DNA from: Shewanella salipaludis
GTDB taxonomy: Bacteria > Pseudomonadota > Gammaproteobacteria > Enterobacterales > Shewanellaceae
Assembly: GCF_012911865.1 (NCBI RefSeq)
Contig: NZ_JAAXYH010000001.1
Span: 248,001-312,000, forward strand
DNA length: 64,000 nucleotides
Reading direction: 5' to 3'
Below are positions 29,972 through 39,736 of this stretch, piece after piece (positions within the stretch are counted from its first letter, which is position 1; every line of letters begins with the position of its first letter). Below the pieces are notes generated by a model. That model saw nothing but the letters and a program-made list of their open reading frames with translations. It ran no database searches and was not told where the DNA came from. Made by a program: the position numbers and the translations under genes.

Positions 29972-31240
29972 TTAAACCGCTTGTTTCTTGAATAGCTCTC
30001 TGAACACAGGGTAGATATCTTCGGCCTGCCGTATGTGCTGCACTGCTATGTTGTCATATTTCTGTTGCAGGGATTCATATTCCCGCCATAGGGTCTGGTG
30101 GGTGCGGTTGGTGATTTCTATGTAACTGAAGTAGCGCACCAGGGGCAAGATCTGTTTATCCAGCAGTTGGCGGCAAGTGGGGGAGTCGTCGGCCCAGTTG
30201 TCGCCGTCGGAAGCCTGGGCGGCATAGATGTTCCACTCGCTGGCGGGATAGCGCGCCTGTTGGATCTCATGCATCAGCTTAAGGGCGCTGGAGACTATGG
30301 TACCGCCCGTTTCCTGGGAGTAGAAGAATTCGTGTTCGTCCACTTCCTTGGCCTGGGTATGATGGCGGATATAGACGACATCCAGGTTTTTATATGTCCG
30401 GGTGAGGAAAAGGTACAAGAGAATGTAGAAACGTTTTGCCATGTCCTTGGTGGCCTGGTCCATGGAGCCTGACACGTCCATGAGGCAGAACATCACCGCC
30501 TGGCTGGAAGGCACCTCACGCTTGGCATAGTTGTTGTACCTGAGATCGAAGGTGTCGATGAAAGGCACGCTGGCGATTTTCTGTTTCAGCAAGTCAATCT
30601 GTTTCTTGAGCTCCATGATGGTTTCGGCTTTCGAGCCAGGGGTATTCTCGAGTAGCAGCAGTTCTTCTTCCAATTCCTTGAGCAATTTCTTTTTGCTGGC
30701 CGACATGGCGATACGCCGCGCCAGCGATGAGCGCAACGAGCGTATGATGTTGATATTGGCCGGTACCCCATCGTTGGTGAAACCGGATCTATAGGTTTGA
30801 TATTCAACTAGTTTGTTGAGGCGGTTCTTCTGCAGGTTGGGCAGTTCAAGATCCTCGAACAGGAGTTCGAGATACTCATCCTTGGAGATTTCGAACACGA
30901 AATCATCCTGGCCCTCACCCGAATCCGATGCCTTGCCTTTGCCGGCGCCCGCACCATCACCGCCGGGGGGGCGCTCGATTTGGTCGCCGCGGACAAACTG
31001 ATCGTTGCCTGGATGCACTCGCTCCTTAACGCCCCCTTGCCCCTGATGGAACATGGGCTCGCTGATATCCCGGGTGGGGATGCCGATCTTCTCCCCCTTG
31101 TCGACGTCGGTCACACTGCGGCGCGTGACGGCATCGCTGACGGCCTTCTTGATTTGTTGCTTGTAGCGGGTGATAAATCGTTGCCGATTGACTGTGCTCT
31201 TTCCCTTAGCATTGAGTCGCCTGTCAATGAAATTCGCCAT
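29972..31240 (-). CDS. yeaH: DUF444/YeaH family protein
   Basis: A 422-residue protein of the YeaH/YhbH family (DUF444), with a von Willebrand A-like domain. The N-terminus [19 protein letters not shown] matches E. coli YeaH, as does [21 protein letters not shown]. The VWA-like part has [20 protein letters not shown] (about 235-254), with a DxSxS metal site. A Gly/Ala-rich acidic stretch near residues 90-115 is the usual variable linker. The ATG at 31240 is preferred because GGGGAGG lies 5 bases upstream and the product then begins MANFIDRR; the longer frame starts six codons earlier. It sits between prkA and spoVR, with which it is expected to work. Confidence 0.94.
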   Translation of the reverse strand: MANFIDRRLNAKGKSTVNRQRFITRYKQQIKKAVSDAVTRRSVTDVDKGEKIGIPTRDISEPMFHQGQGGVKERVHPGNDQFVRGDQIERPPGGDGAGAGKGKASDSGEGQDDFVFEISKDEYLELLFEDLELPNLQKNRLNKLVEYQTYRSGFTNDGVPANINIIRSLRSSLARRIAMSASKKKLLKELEEELLLLENTPGSKAETIMELKKQIDLLKQKIASVPFIDTFDLRYNNYAKREVPSSQAVMFCLMDVSGSMDQATKDMAKRFYILLYLFLTRTYKNLDVVYIRHHTQAKEVDEHEFFYSQETGGTIVSSALKLMHEIQQARYPASEWNIYAAQASDGDNWADDSPTCRQLLDKQILPLVRYFSYIEITNRTHQTLWREYESLQQKYDNIAVQHIRQAEDIYPVFRELFKKQAV

Positions 31241-31299
31241 ACGCACCTCCCCAACCATAAGCTGGGCCTCGGGTTTAAGGCCCAGGTGTCATGGCGATA

Positions 31300-33234
31300 C
31301 TATGATGACTTACGCACCCTCAGATACCATTCAGACAGCAGCCTGACTTGTTTCTTGGTGTAGCCTTTTTCCATCATGCGATCGACGAAATCATCGTGCT
31401 TGCGTTGATCGTCGGTCGAGGTCTTGGCATTGAAGGAAATGACCGGCAGTAAGTCTTCGGTATTGGAGAACATCTTCTTCTCTATGACGGTGCGCAGCTT
31501 CTCATAGCTGGTCCACAGCGGATTATTGCCTTCGTTGTTGGCACGCGCCCGCAGCACAAAGTTGACGATTTCATTACGGAAATCTTTGGGATTACTGATC
31601 CCGGCAGGTTTCTCGATTTTCTCCAGTTCGGCATTGAGCGCGCCCCGGTCGAACGACTGGCCTGTCTCGGGATCCCTGTATTCCTGATCCTGGATCCAAA
31701 AGTCGGCGTAGGTCACATAGCGGTCGAAAATATTCTGGCCATATTCCGAGTAGGACTCGAGATAGGCGGTTTGGATTTCCTTGCCGATGAATTCCACATA
31801 TTTGGGGATCAGGTAGCCCTTGAGAAATTCCAGATAATGTTCGCTGACATCGCTGGGGAACTGCTCTTGCTCTATCTGACGTTCCAGCACGTAGAACAGA
31901 TGCACGGGATTGGCGGCAATCTCGCTGTGATCGAAGTTGAATACCTTCGACAGGATCTTAAAGGCGAAACGGGTCGAGAGGCCGTGCATGCCTTCGTCGA
32001 CGCCGGCATAGTCCCTGTATTCCTGATAAGACTTGGCTTTGGGATCTGTGTCCTTGAGGCTCTCACCGTTATAGACGCGCATCTTGGAGAAAATAGAGGA
32101 ATTTTCCGGGACCTTGATCCGGGAAAGTACGCTGAACTGTGCCAGGGTTTCCAGTGTGCCAGGGGCGCAAGGGGCCTGGCTCAGTTCCGAGTTAACCAAG
32201 AGTTTCTGATAGATACGGATTTCTTCCGATACACGCAGGCAGTAGGGCACCTTGACGATATAGACACGGTCGAGAAAGGCTTCGTTATTCTTATTGTTCT
32301 TAAAGGTCAGCCATTCCGACTCGTTGGAGTGAGCCAGGATGATGCCATTGAAGGGCAGGGCCGACAGACCTTCGGTGCCGTTGTAGTTACCTTCCTGGGT
32401 CGCGGTCAACAGGGGATGCAGCACTTTTATCGGTGCCTTGAACATCTCCACAAATTCCATCAGTCCCTGATTGGCGCGGCACAGGGCCCCCGAATAGGAA
32501 TAGGCATCGGCATCGTTTTGGGCGAAATGCTCCAGCTGGCGAATATCCACTTTACCGACCAGAGCGGAGATATCCTGGTTGTTTTCATCGCCGGGTTCGG
32601 TCTTGGCGATGGCCGTTTGATTCAGGATGGAAGGGAAGACCTTGACCACGCGGAATCTGGAAATATCCCCACCGAAATCGTGCAGACGTTTCACCGCCCA
32701 GGGCGACATTATGGTCTTCAGGTAGCGTTCGGGGATCTTGTATTCTTCCTTGAGCAGCTGACCATCCTCCGTCAGATCGAACAGGCAGAAGGGGTGATCG
32801 TTGACCGGGCTGTGAACGCCGTCGGCACTGAGCACATAGATGGGCACTTTCTGCATCAGCTCCTTGAGCTTATCGGCCAGGGATGATTTACCCCCACCGA
32901 CGGGACCGAGCAGGTAGATGATCTGCTTGGACTCTTCCAGTCCCTGGGCCGAATGTTTTAGATAGGCGACGATTTGTTCTATCGCTTCTTCCATGCCATA
33001 GAAATCCCCGAAAGCCGGGTATCTGGAGATGAGTCGATTGGAGAAGATGCGGCTCAACACAGGATCCTTCGCCGTGTCTATGACCTCGGCCTTGCCTATG
33101 GCGAGCAGCAGGCGTTCGGCCGCCGACGCATAGGCGCTGCGATCTTCCTTACATATGTCCAGAAACTGTTGCAGCGTGTATTCTTCTTCGAGTTTTTGTT
33201 CATACCGCTTTTGATAATGCTCGAATATGCCCAT
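31300..33234 (-). CDS. prkA: PrkA/YeaG serine protein kinase
   Basis: A 644-residue cytoplasmic PrkA-type kinase: an AAA-like N-terminal part with Walker A LLGPVGGGKSSLADKL (about 108-123) and a C-terminal PrkA kinase domain. The opening MGIFEHYQKRYEQKLEEEYTLQQFLD is highly typical. The protein is the first gene of prkA-yeaH-spoVR; GGGGGTTACT immediately precedes the ATG. In E. coli YeaG is induced under nitrogen starvation and stationary phase and is required for a metabolic switch there. Substrates are not known. The upstream region carries a pair of direct 10-base repeats (33355-33364, 33370-33379) that could be an operator. Confidence 0.95.
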   Translation of the reverse strand: MGIFEHYQKRYEQKLEEEYTLQQFLDICKEDRSAYASAAERLLLAIGKAEVIDTAKDPVLSRIFSNRLISRYPAFGDFYGMEEAIEQIVAYLKHSAQGLEESKQIIYLLGPVGGGKSSLADKLKELMQKVPIYVLSADGVHSPVNDHPFCLFDLTEDGQLLKEEYKIPERYLKTIMSPWAVKRLHDFGGDISRFRVVKVFPSILNQTAIAKTEPGDENNQDISALVGKVDIRQLEHFAQNDADAYSYSGALCRANQGLMEFVEMFKAPIKVLHPLLTATQEGNYNGTEGLSALPFNGIILAHSNESEWLTFKNNKNNEAFLDRVYIVKVPYCLRVSEEIRIYQKLLVNSELSQAPCAPGTLETLAQFSVLSRIKVPENSSIFSKMRVYNGESLKDTDPKAKSYQEYRDYAGVDEGMHGLSTRFAFKILSKVFNFDHSEIAANPVHLFYVLERQIEQEQFPSDVSEHYLEFLKGYLIPKYVEFIGKEIQTAYLESYSEYGQNIFDRYVTYADFWIQDQEYRDPETGQSFDRGALNAELEKIEKPAGISNPKDFRNEIVNFVLRARANNEGNNPLWTSYEKLRTVIEKKMFSNTEDLLPVISFNAKTSTDDQRKHDDFVDRMMEKGYTKKQVRLLSEWYLRVRKSS

Positions 33235-33527
33235 AGTAACCCCCTGAAACGCAAGTGATGTTATGGTGTGGATGAACTGATAAACCAGCCTCCTATAGTT
33301 AATCTTAGACTCAAATTGTGTGTTCGTGTAAAAAAATCAAATAAATCAAAGACAAATAGTTGCAAACGCAATAGTTGCACCCATGTCTTATCTCGAGATT
33401 AAGGCTCGGGCGATGCAGGGTGCGTGTCCATGGGTCTATGGATCTATGGGCTTGAGTTTGAGTGAGGCCGCGAGTGCGCCAGGCCTTGGCTTGTGTCGCC
33501 TGAGGAAGGTTTGCCGCGTAGGGGAAT
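33235..33527. other. prkA upstream region, no gene seen
   Basis: The first 130 bases are AT-rich and probably hold the prkA promoter. AATAGTTGCA occurs twice with a 15-base period (33355-33364 and 33370-33379). No convincing gene is present in the rest. Confidence 0.5.
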
Positions 33528-33559
33528 AAAAAAACCGCTCCTGGCATGGAGCGGTTTTT
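33528..33559 (-). terminator. Rho-independent terminator after fadE
   Basis: AAAAACCGCTCC and GGAGCGGTTTTT form a perfect 12-bp stem with a 6-base loop. On the minus strand it is followed by further T residues, consistent with termination of fadE mRNA. Confidence 0.93.
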
Positions 33560-33574
33560 AAGAGGCTTGTCTGC

Positions 33575-33614
33575 TCAGACTAAGTCAGACTAAGTCAGAC
33601 TAAGTCAGACTAAG
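33575..33614. repeat. Four perfect 10-bp tandem repeats at the fadE stop
   Basis: TCAGACTAAG is repeated four times without mismatch. The first copy on the coding strand contains the fadE stop codon (33610-33612). Because the unit is 10 bases, the TAG and TGA it contains close all three frames. Confidence 0.95.
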
Positions 33615-36060
33615 CGGCGCGTTCTTGTGTCTTGTCGCTGTTCAGCGTCTGCGCCCTGAGTTCCTGTGGATCGAAGTCATCGACGTTGATGGACTTCATA
33701 CGGCCAATCTCGGCACGTTCCAACAGGGCTACCTCTTCCTCGCTGAGGACACCCAATGCCTTGCCTTCGGCGGCGATCTTGTCCAGCCACATGAATGGCA
33801 GGCGCTTGCCGGCGGCCTGGCAGACCTTGTCGTACAGCGGCTCAGACGCCAGTATGTCCTTGAAGGTCTGTTCCTGGATACCGACGGCATTATGCTCCGA
33901 GGCTTCCCAGAACTGGCCCTGGCCTAAACGGTCACGGCTGGCACAAGGGGTCTGCATTATCTTGGCCACCTTGTGATCCAACACATCGCTCGGGCGTTTC
34001 AGTGGACGGCCGAAGGGGAATAAGACGAAGCGCAATACGCCGCCCAGACCCATGGGGAAGTTGTCCAGCAGATCGTCCAGCGAGGTCTGCAGCTTATGCA
34101 GCGCATCTTCTACCGCCCATTGCACCAGTGGCAGATCTTCTGTCTGACGACCTTCGTCCTGGTAGCGTTTCAGCGTGGCAGACGCCAGGTACAGTTGGCT
34201 CAACAAGTCGCCCAGACGCGCAGAGATGCGTTCCTTGCGTTTCAGGTTGCCACCCAGGGTCGCCATGGCGAGATCGGATAGCAGGGCCAGGTTGGCACTG
34301 AAGCGGTTCATGTGCTGATAGTAACGCTTGGTCTTGTCTGAATAAGGCGCGTTGGAGAAACGGCTCGAGGTCAGACCCAGCCAGAAGCTGCGGATCAGGT
34401 TGCTTGTGGTGAAGCCTATGTGGCCGAACAGGGCCTCATCGAAGTTCGCCAGACCACGCTTGGCATCGGTATCGAAGGCCGATTCCATTTCCGCCAGGAC
34501 ATAGGGATGACAGCGAATCGCCCCCTGACCATAGATGATCATGGAACGGGTCAGTATGTTGGCGCCTTCCACTGTGATGGCGATAGGTGCGGCCTGATAG
34601 CCACGGCCCAGATAGTTGTTGGGGCCGAGGCAGACGCCCTTACCACCGTGAATATCCATGGCATCTATGACGCATTTCTGCATCCTGTCTGTCAGGTGGT
34701 ATTTCACTATGGCGGAGATGACCGAAGGCTTCTCACCCAAGTCTATGCCTGTGGTGGTCAGGGAAGTCACTGCGTCCATCAGATAGGCGTTACCCCCTAT
34801 GCGTGCCATAGGTTCTTCTATGCCTTCGAGCTTGCCTATAGGCAGCTTGAACTGACGGCGGATACGGGCATAGGCACCGGTCGCCAGGGCGGCAGTCTTG
34901 ACACCACCGGCCGAGTTGGACGGCAGGGTAATGCCACGGCCGACGGACAGGCATTCGACCAGCATGCGCCAGCCTTGGCCGGCCATCTTGGGACCGCCTA
35001 TGATGAAGCTCAGGGGCACGAACACTTCATTGCCGCGGGTCGGGCCATTCTGGAACATGCAGTTGAGCGGGAAGTGGCGACGGCCGGTTTCCACGCCTGC
35101 GACATCGGTCGGGATCAGGGCGCAGGTAATGCCGAGCTCTTCCTGGGCGCCGAGCAGGTGCTCAGGATCGCGCAGTTTGAATGCCAGACCCAGTACGGTT
35201 GCCACCGGGGCCAGGGTGATGTAGCGCTTATTCCAGGTCAGCTTCATGCCGAGCACTTCTTCGCCTTCCCATTGACCCTTGCAGACGATGCCGAAGTCAG
35301 GGATAGAGCCGGCATCGCTGCCTGCTTCCGGGCTGGTGAGGGCGAAACAAGGCACTTCCAGGCCCTTGGCCAGGCGAGGCAGATAGTGATCTTGTTGCTC
35401 GGGTGTACCATAGTGCTGCAGCAGCTCGCCAGGGCCCAGTGAGTTAGGCACCCCGACAGTCGAAGCCAGCTCGCTGCTCAGGCCAGCCAGTTTCTGCAGT
35501 ACCCTGGATTGGGCATAGGCGGAGAATTCCAGACCACCGTACTTCTTCTTGATGATCATGGCGAAGAAGCCGTTGTCTTTCAGGTATTGCCAGATCTCGG
35601 CCGGCAGATCGGCCAACTGATGGGATACCTGATGCTGGTTCAGCATGCGGCATACTTCTTCGACCGGGCCATCCAGGAAGGCTTGTTCTTCGGCGCTTAA
35701 ACGGGCAACCGGGTAGTTATGCAGTTTTTTCCAGTTGGGCTTGCCGGCGAAGAGATCGGCTTCCCACCAGGTGGTGCCGGCTTCGATGGCTTCTTTCTCG
35801 GTCGAAGACATCTCGGGCATGATGCCGCGATAGAGCTTCAACAGCGGGCGGCTGAGTATGCCTTGTCTGAATGCACTGATGTTCAGTGGCAGGGCAATGG
35901 CCAGGAAGATTATCCCGCCTATTGGGCCTATGATATCCAGAGCCCATCCGGTTGCCATGACGACTGCGGCGGCAATAGTGGCTGTGAGCAGAGATACCCT
36001 GAGGTATGCAACGGCTCCCAGCACCAAGATCATGGCGATGATCCAAAGTAGGGTAGTCAC
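33610..36060 (-). CDS. fadE: Acyl-CoA dehydrogenase FadE
   Basis: The 816-residue FadE-type acyl-CoA dehydrogenase carries out the first step of fatty acid beta-oxidation (FAD-dependent alpha,beta-desaturation). Two or three N-terminal hydrophobic segments (about 3-50) anchor it, as in E. coli FadE (814 residues). The dehydrogenase core has [32 protein letters not shown], and [36 protein letters not shown] split over the middle and C-terminal domains. GTG at 36060 is chosen because AAGGAG lies 7 bases upstream and the protein then matches family length; the ATG 12 codons earlier has no such signal. FadR-like and PsrA-like sites lie upstream. Confidence 0.94.
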   Translation of the reverse strand: MTTLLWIIAMILVLGAVAYLRVSLLTATIAAAVVMATGWALDIIGPIGGIIFLAIALPLNISAFRQGILSRPLLKLYRGIMPEMSSTEKEAIEAGTTWWEADLFAGKPNWKKLHNYPVARLSAEEQAFLDGPVEEVCRMLNQHQVSHQLADLPAEIWQYLKDNGFFAMIIKKKYGGLEFSAYAQSRVLQKLAGLSSELASTVGVPNSLGPGELLQHYGTPEQQDHYLPRLAKGLEVPCFALTSPEAGSDAGSIPDFGIVCKGQWEGEEVLGMKLTWNKRYITLAPVATVLGLAFKLRDPEHLLGAQEELGITCALIPTDVAGVETGRRHFPLNCMFQNGPTRGNEVFVPLSFIIGGPKMAGQGWRMLVECLSVGRGITLPSNSAGGVKTAALATGAYARIRRQFKLPIGKLEGIEEPMARIGGNAYLMDAVTSLTTTGIDLGEKPSVISAIVKYHLTDRMQKCVIDAMDIHGGKGVCLGPNNYLGRGYQAAPIAITVEGANILTRSMIIYGQGAIRCHPYVLAEMESAFDTDAKRGLANFDEALFGHIGFTTSNLIRSFWLGLTSSRFSNAPYSDKTKRYYQHMNRFSANLALLSDLAMATLGGNLKRKERISARLGDLLSQLYLASATLKRYQDEGRQTEDLPLVQWAVEDALHKLQTSLDDLLDNFPMGLGGVLRFVLFPFGRPLKRPSDVLDHKVAKIMQTPCASRDRLGQGQFWEASEHNAVGIQEQTFKDILASEPLYDKVCQAAGKRLPFMWLDKIAAEGKALGVLSEEEVALLERAEIGRMKSINVDDFDPQELRAQTLNSDKTQERAA

Positions 36061-36135
36061 TGTAGTTCTCCTTAAAAATGACGCTGTGTCCATCACGGGT
36101 CATATAACTTTTATCTATCTTGTACACAGTATAGG

Positions 36136-36152
36136 CTGTGGTCAGACCTGTA
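36136..36152. promoter_or_regulatory. Candidate FadR operator before fadE
   Basis: The 17-mer contains a perfect TGGTCAGACC core (36139-36148), equal to the FadR consensus TGGTCNGACC, plus the following GT at the right place. It lies about 76 bases before the fadE GTG and next to a possible -10 box (TATACT on the minus strand near 36128-36133), fitting repression of beta-oxidation. Confidence 0.72.
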
Positions 36153-36198
36153 TCGCAGTAAAAGTTAAACCTAAGCGAATTTGAACACAAGCATTTTT

Positions 36199-36212
36199 CA
36201 AACAATTGTTTA
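36199..36212. promoter_or_regulatory. Candidate PsrA-type palindrome before fadE
   Basis: CAAACAATTGTTTA is a palindrome of the CAAAC-N4-GTTT type recognised by PsrA, a TetR-family fatty-acid regulator in Pseudomonas and relatives. It lies about 140 bases before fadE and 90 before yafJ, so either gene could be the target. The assignment rests on motif shape only. Confidence 0.4.
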
Positions 36213-36302
36213 AATTATTTGTCGACTGCGAGGATTCCACAAATTCCGTCAACTCGTTAGAATTAGGTTACTTGCTTATTTTAGATCATTCAGGGCATAT
36301 AG

Positions 36303-37082
36303 ATGTGTGAATTACTGGCTATGAGTGCCAACGTGCCAACCGATATTGTCTTCAGTTTTACCGGTTTAGCACAGAGAGGCGGGATCACTGGCCCGCACGT
36401 CGACGGTTGGGGCATTACCTTCTACGAAGGCAAGGGCAGCCGCACCTTTAAGGATGCCTGTCCCAGCAGCGAGTCCCAGATAGCCAAGCTTATCCAGTCA
36501 TACCCAATCAAGAGCGAGGTGGTGGTCAGCCATATTCGTCAGGCGAACCGGGGATGTGTGGCGCTGGAAAACACCCATCCCTTCACCCGGGAATTGTGGG
36601 GCCGTTACTGGACCTATGCCCATAATGGTCAGTTGAGCGACTATCAGGATAAGTTTGTCGTCGCCCGCTACCAACCGGTCGGAGATACGGATAGCGAGCG
36701 GGCCTTCTGCTGGATTTTGGAGTGCGTGGCCGACAAGTTCGGTGACCGGGCTCCGGAGGACATGCAGGTGGTGTTTCGTTTCATTGCCGGGCTTGCCGAC
36801 GAGATACGCCAACTCGGAGTATTCAACATGATCCTCAGCGATGGCGAGTATCTGATGAGCTATTGCAGCAATAATCTCTGCTACATCACCAGGCGTGCCC
36901 CCTTCGGCAAGGCGACCCTGATAGACACGGATGTGGTGATCGACTTCGACAAGGAAACGACGCCATTGGATGTGGTGACTGTGGTCGCCACCCGGCCGCT
37001 GACCAACAACGAGCATTGGCATTTGTTGCAGCCGGGGGAGTGGATCCTGTTTAAACAGGGGGAATTGCTGCCGACGGCCTGA
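36303..37082 (+). CDS. yafJ: Class II glutamine amidotransferase YafJ
   Basis: A 259-residue Ntn-hydrolase of the YafJ/GAT-II type. The nucleophile Cys2 follows the initiator Met (MCELLAMSANVPTDIVFSF), and the glutaminase signatures GPHVDGWGITFYEG and VVSHIRQANRG are present, as well as ENTHPFTRELWGRYWTYAHNGQL. Only the glutaminase domain exists, with no synthase partner, so the ammonia acceptor is unknown; E. coli YafJ is likewise a stand-alone domain. In E. coli yafJ lies near fadE too, which supports the identification. The start is divergent from fadE over a 240-base region with fatty-acid-type operators. Confidence 0.93.
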   Translation: MCELLAMSANVPTDIVFSFTGLAQRGGITGPHVDGWGITFYEGKGSRTFKDACPSSESQIAKLIQSYPIKSEVVVSHIRQANRGCVALENTHPFTRELWGRYWTYAHNGQLSDYQDKFVVARYQPVGDTDSERAFCWILECVADKFGDRAPEDMQVVFRFIAGLADEIRQLGVFNMILSDGEYLMSYCSNNLCYITRRAPFGKATLIDTDVVIDFDKETTPLDVVTVVATRPLTNNEHWHLLQPGEWILFKQGELLPTA

Positions 37083-37118
37083 GTCGTTGGCCTGGCGGTT
37101 CTGGCTCCCTGTTCTGGT

Positions 37119-37946
37119 TCAGTGTGCCGACAGGGCCCCTGTGTCGGCGCTCTTCGATAGCCCGGGCTGTTCGTCAGGTTTGACCCTTTGGGTGGTTTGT
37201 TCGCCCGGCAGCGGCATGGCTTCACTGAATTGATAGCTGAGCAGCTGGATGTCGAGCTGTTTGCTGCCTTTCTCGAAGTGGGTCAGACGCACGGGAAGAT
37301 AGGCGAGCTCGGGTGCCATCCAGAAGAAGGTCTGGCGTTTGGGATTATCCCTCATCACCTCAATCTTGACCGTGTCATAGCTGCCGCTGTCGAGTGTCAG
37401 CCGTTCCTTGTCCAGGACCCGGAAGTCGTACTCCTCGATCTCATTGTCTTTGACCATGTTGTAATGCAGTTGGGTCTTGCCCGCACTTATGTCCAGTCTC
37501 AGCTGCAGCTGCAGCATCAGGGGATCGAAGAGCAAGCCATCGTAGGGCAGTTTGCCCCTCTCATCCTTATAGCGGGTATGCACCACCGCCTGGCCCTTGG
37601 CGAAGGCGCTCTGTTCATTGTAGTCGGGGCCTGTGCCCGAACGCTCATGCATGTAGCGCAGTGGGATAAGCTGTTCGCCCTCGCGGGTAAACTCGCTATG
37701 GGCATGGCGTACGTCGGTCAGCAGCAACAGGCTCAGGGCGCTGTCGAAACGATAGACATAGAGGCCGTCGTCGCTGGCGGGCAACTGGTAGCGGGCCTTA
37801 CCCAGTTCTATGCTGCCATAATAGACATTGTACTCGGCGGTTTGCGCCGTTAAGGGCGTAGGGGTCGCCTGCGCCCACAGGCCGGGAGACAGGGATAACA
37901 GGCCACAGATGATTCGGGCAATAGTACGCAAGCTGGACTCCTTCAT
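37119..37946 (-). CDS. DUF3108 domain exported protein
   Basis: A 275-residue protein with a signal peptide (MKESSLRTIARIICGLLSLSPGLWAQA) and the DUF3108 domain, recognised by AEYNVYYGSIELGKARYQL and SALSLLLLTDVRHAHSEF and FFWMAPELAYLPVRL. DUF3108 proteins are envelope-located and of unknown function. The ATG at 37946 is taken because the signal peptide begins there; the open frame extends 21 codons further, but that extension would nearly abut the next gene's stop and precede a good signal sequence. The last 30 residues are polar. It follows the alkyltransferase-like gene at 17 bases and may be co-transcribed with it. Confidence 0.8.
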   Translation of the reverse strand: MKESSLRTIARIICGLLSLSPGLWAQATPTPLTAQTAEYNVYYGSIELGKARYQLPASDDGLYVYRFDSALSLLLLTDVRHAHSEFTREGEQLIPLRYMHERSGTGPDYNEQSAFAKGQAVVHTRYKDERGKLPYDGLLFDPLMLQLQLRLDISAGKTQLHYNMVKDNEIEEYDFRVLDKERLTLDSGSYDTVKIEVMRDNPKRQTFFWMAPELAYLPVRLTHFEKGSKQLDIQLLSYQFSEAMPLPGEQTTQRVKPDEQPGLSKSADTGALSAH

Positions 37947-37963
37947 GTGTTCGGGTAATAGAC

Positions 37964-38320
37964 TCAAAAGGGCATCGCCATCACCAGCGTCGCCATGTCC
38001 GGGCGCCATTCGTAGTTCATCAGTTTGACTCTGCCCCGTATGACCTCAATTCCTTCGAGTCTCAATAATTCCATTTGTTCTTGAAAGGCGGCAGAATTTT
38101 CTTTGAATGATATTTTACCTTGGCTGTTGATGACCCTATGCCAAGGTAGTTGCATGGCGTCGGGCGCAGTTTTCAGCGCCTTGGAGACATAGCGGGCGCG
38201 GCCGGGCAGCCCTGCATAGTCGGCGACCTTGCCATAGCTGATGACCCGGCCCGGCGGGATCATGGTGATAATATGCCAGATTTTTTCCATGGGCGACCAG
38301 CTGCGGTTTTCTAACATCAT
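37964..38320 (-). CDS. atl: Alkyltransferase-like protein (ATL, YbaZ type)
   Basis: A 118-residue protein with the DNA-binding fold of O6-alkylguanine-DNA alkyltransferase. The active-site motif PCHRV is replaced by PWHRV (Trp about 60), so it cannot accept the alkyl group; this Trp-for-Cys change defines the ATL proteins. ATLs bind O6-alkylguanine lesions, flip the base and pass them to nucleotide excision repair. The segment MIPPGRVISYGKVADYAGLPG carries the arginine finger and recognition helix. The size equals that of other short ATLs (E. coli YbaZ 129). Confidence 0.93.
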   Translation of the reverse strand: MMLENRSWSPMEKIWHIITMIPPGRVISYGKVADYAGLPGRARYVSKALKTAPDAMQLPWHRVINSQGKISFKENSAAFQEQMELLRLEGIEVIRGRVKLMNYEWRPDMATLVMAMPF

Positions 38321-38560
38321 TGCGTCTTTGCCTTGCCTTATATTGACCCGAGTGGCGCCGTCTCATCTTCCGCAGTCTCAGTCGATGCCGGGCTCATGAC
38401 TCGCGATTCAGTGAGAATAGCTAATAAGGATAATAGCGCTAAATCCCATCCGGGTGAATCGCCTCCGGAGGATAGGCGCATCTCAATGGGGTTTTGTCTT
38501 TGCACGAATTAGTCCATAATAGCGGCGAAATTTTTACCCGCAAAGAGATGATAACTGCCC

Positions 38561-39052
38561 ATGGCTGTACTCGATATTTTAACCATCCCGGATGAACGTC
38601 TGAAACGTAAGGCTCGCCCGGTGCAGGACGTGACCCAAGTGCAAGGCTTTATCGACGATCTGATAGAGACCATGTACCACACGGAGGATGGCATAGGTTT
38701 GGCGGCGACCCAGGTCGGCAGCCAAGACGCCATCATAGTGATAGATCTGTCCGAGGGCCGGGATCAGCCCCTGGTGCTGGTCAATCCCGAGATAGTCGAG
38801 AAGTCCGGTGAATATGTGGGTGAGGAAGGTTGTCTCTCCATTCCCGGGTACCGTGCCAAGGTGGCCCGTTTCGAGAAGGTGAAAGTCACCGCCCTGGATC
38901 GCGCCGGCAAGGCCATAGAAATAGAAACCGATGATTTCTTGGCCATAGTGTTGCAGCATGAGATAGATCATCTGCATGGCAAAGTCTTTATCGAGCACCT
39001 TTCCACGCTCAAGCAACAGATAGCCCTGAAGAAAGTGCGCAAATACGCCTGA
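38561..39052 (+). CDS. def: Peptide deformylase
   Basis: A 163-residue metalloenzyme that removes the formyl group from the N-terminal methionine of nascent proteins. All three motifs are present: GIGLAATQ (44-51), EEGCLSIP with the metal-binding Cys 91, and QHEIDHLHG with His 133, catalytic Glu 134 and His 137. Type I gammaproteobacterial deformylase by sequence. It is not next to fmt, so this is likely an additional or relocated copy; without the rest of the genome it cannot be said which is the main one. A terminator follows. Confidence 0.96.
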   Translation: MAVLDILTIPDERLKRKARPVQDVTQVQGFIDDLIETMYHTEDGIGLAATQVGSQDAIIVIDLSEGRDQPLVLVNPEIVEKSGEYVGEEGCLSIPGYRAKVARFEKVKVTALDRAGKAIEIETDDFLAIVLQHEIDHLHGKVFIEHLSTLKQQIALKKVRKYA

Positions 39053-39085
39053 GGCGCTTGATGGCAGTTGCTTTCGACATCCTAG

Positions 39086-39115
39086 ACACCTTCCGGAGCG
39101 GGAGGTGTTTTTTTA
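39086..39115 (+). terminator. Rho-independent terminator after def
   Basis: ACACCTTCC pairs with GGGAGGTGT (one G-T pair) around GGAGC and is followed by seven T residues on the plus strand. Confidence 0.88.
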
Positions 39116-39190
39116 TTGATTTTTCACCGGCCTTGTCCACAGTTTGCCGTCTTGGCGGCTGATGCTCTGGTCAGTGAGGCGAGACGGGCA

Positions 39191-39736
39191 ATGAGCGTGC
39201 AGATAGTGTTATTGACCCATGAGCGGGAATTGGACCGCGCCAGCAATACGGGCCAGTTGGCTCTGCGCGCCTTCCCGGAACTATGCCGCAGGGTGATCTG
39301 GTCCAGGACCCGGCCGGAAGCCGCTCTGTTGGCCATGCTCGAATCAGGGCAGGCGAGCCTGCTGTTTCCCGCCGAGTCTGAGGCCTGCGCTGCCCCCGCG
39401 CCAGCAAGCCGGCTAGCCGCAGGCAGGGATCCCTGGGCTGCCGAACCCGCAACTCAGGCGGCAGAAACCTGCGAACCCGACACAATAGTGATCCTCGATG
39501 CCACCTGGCAGGAGGCGCGTAAGATGTTGCGTCAGAGTCCTTATCTGCGCACCGCCGCCAGAAGATCCCTGACACAGCCACAGGCATCGAGGTTCACCCA
39601 GCGTCGCAATCAAATCCCCGGAGGCCTCTGCACCTTGGAGTGCATCATAGCCCTGTTCGATGCGGCCAATCTAAAGGCCGAGGCGGCCAGGCTGAGCGAC
39701 GATTTTGCCCGTTGGGAGCAGGCAGCCCGAGGCTAG
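39191..39736 (+). CDS. DTW domain protein (tRNA-uridine aminocarboxypropyltransferase)
   Basis: A 181-residue DTW-domain protein. The motif appears as LDATWQEARKMLRQSPYL (a DxTW variant at about residues 109-126), with SRTRPE, SLLFPAE and GGLCTLECI also typical. DTW proteins of the TapT/YfiP group transfer the 3-amino-3-carboxypropyl group of S-adenosylmethionine to uridines in tRNA (acp3U). The domain usually has an N-terminal Cys cluster in longer members; this one is short and lacks it. The ATG at 39191 is chosen over the upstream frame start at 39116 because the protein then begins with the conserved VQIVLLTHEREL. Its stop overlaps that of the convergent gene (CTAG). Confidence 0.85.
   Translation: MSVQIVLLTHERELDRASNTGQLALRAFPELCRRVIWSRTRPEAALLAMLESGQASLLFPAESEACAAPAPASRLAAGRDPWAAEPATQAAETCEPDTIVILDATWQEARKMLRQSPYLRTAARRSLTQPQASRFTQRRNQIPGGLCTLECIIALFDAANLKAEAARLSDDFARWEQAARG

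Noticed and set aside
33311..33547. Minus-strand open frame upstream of prkA
   Set aside because: It overlaps the fadE terminator, has no ribosome binding site and a composition unlike coding DNA of the window.
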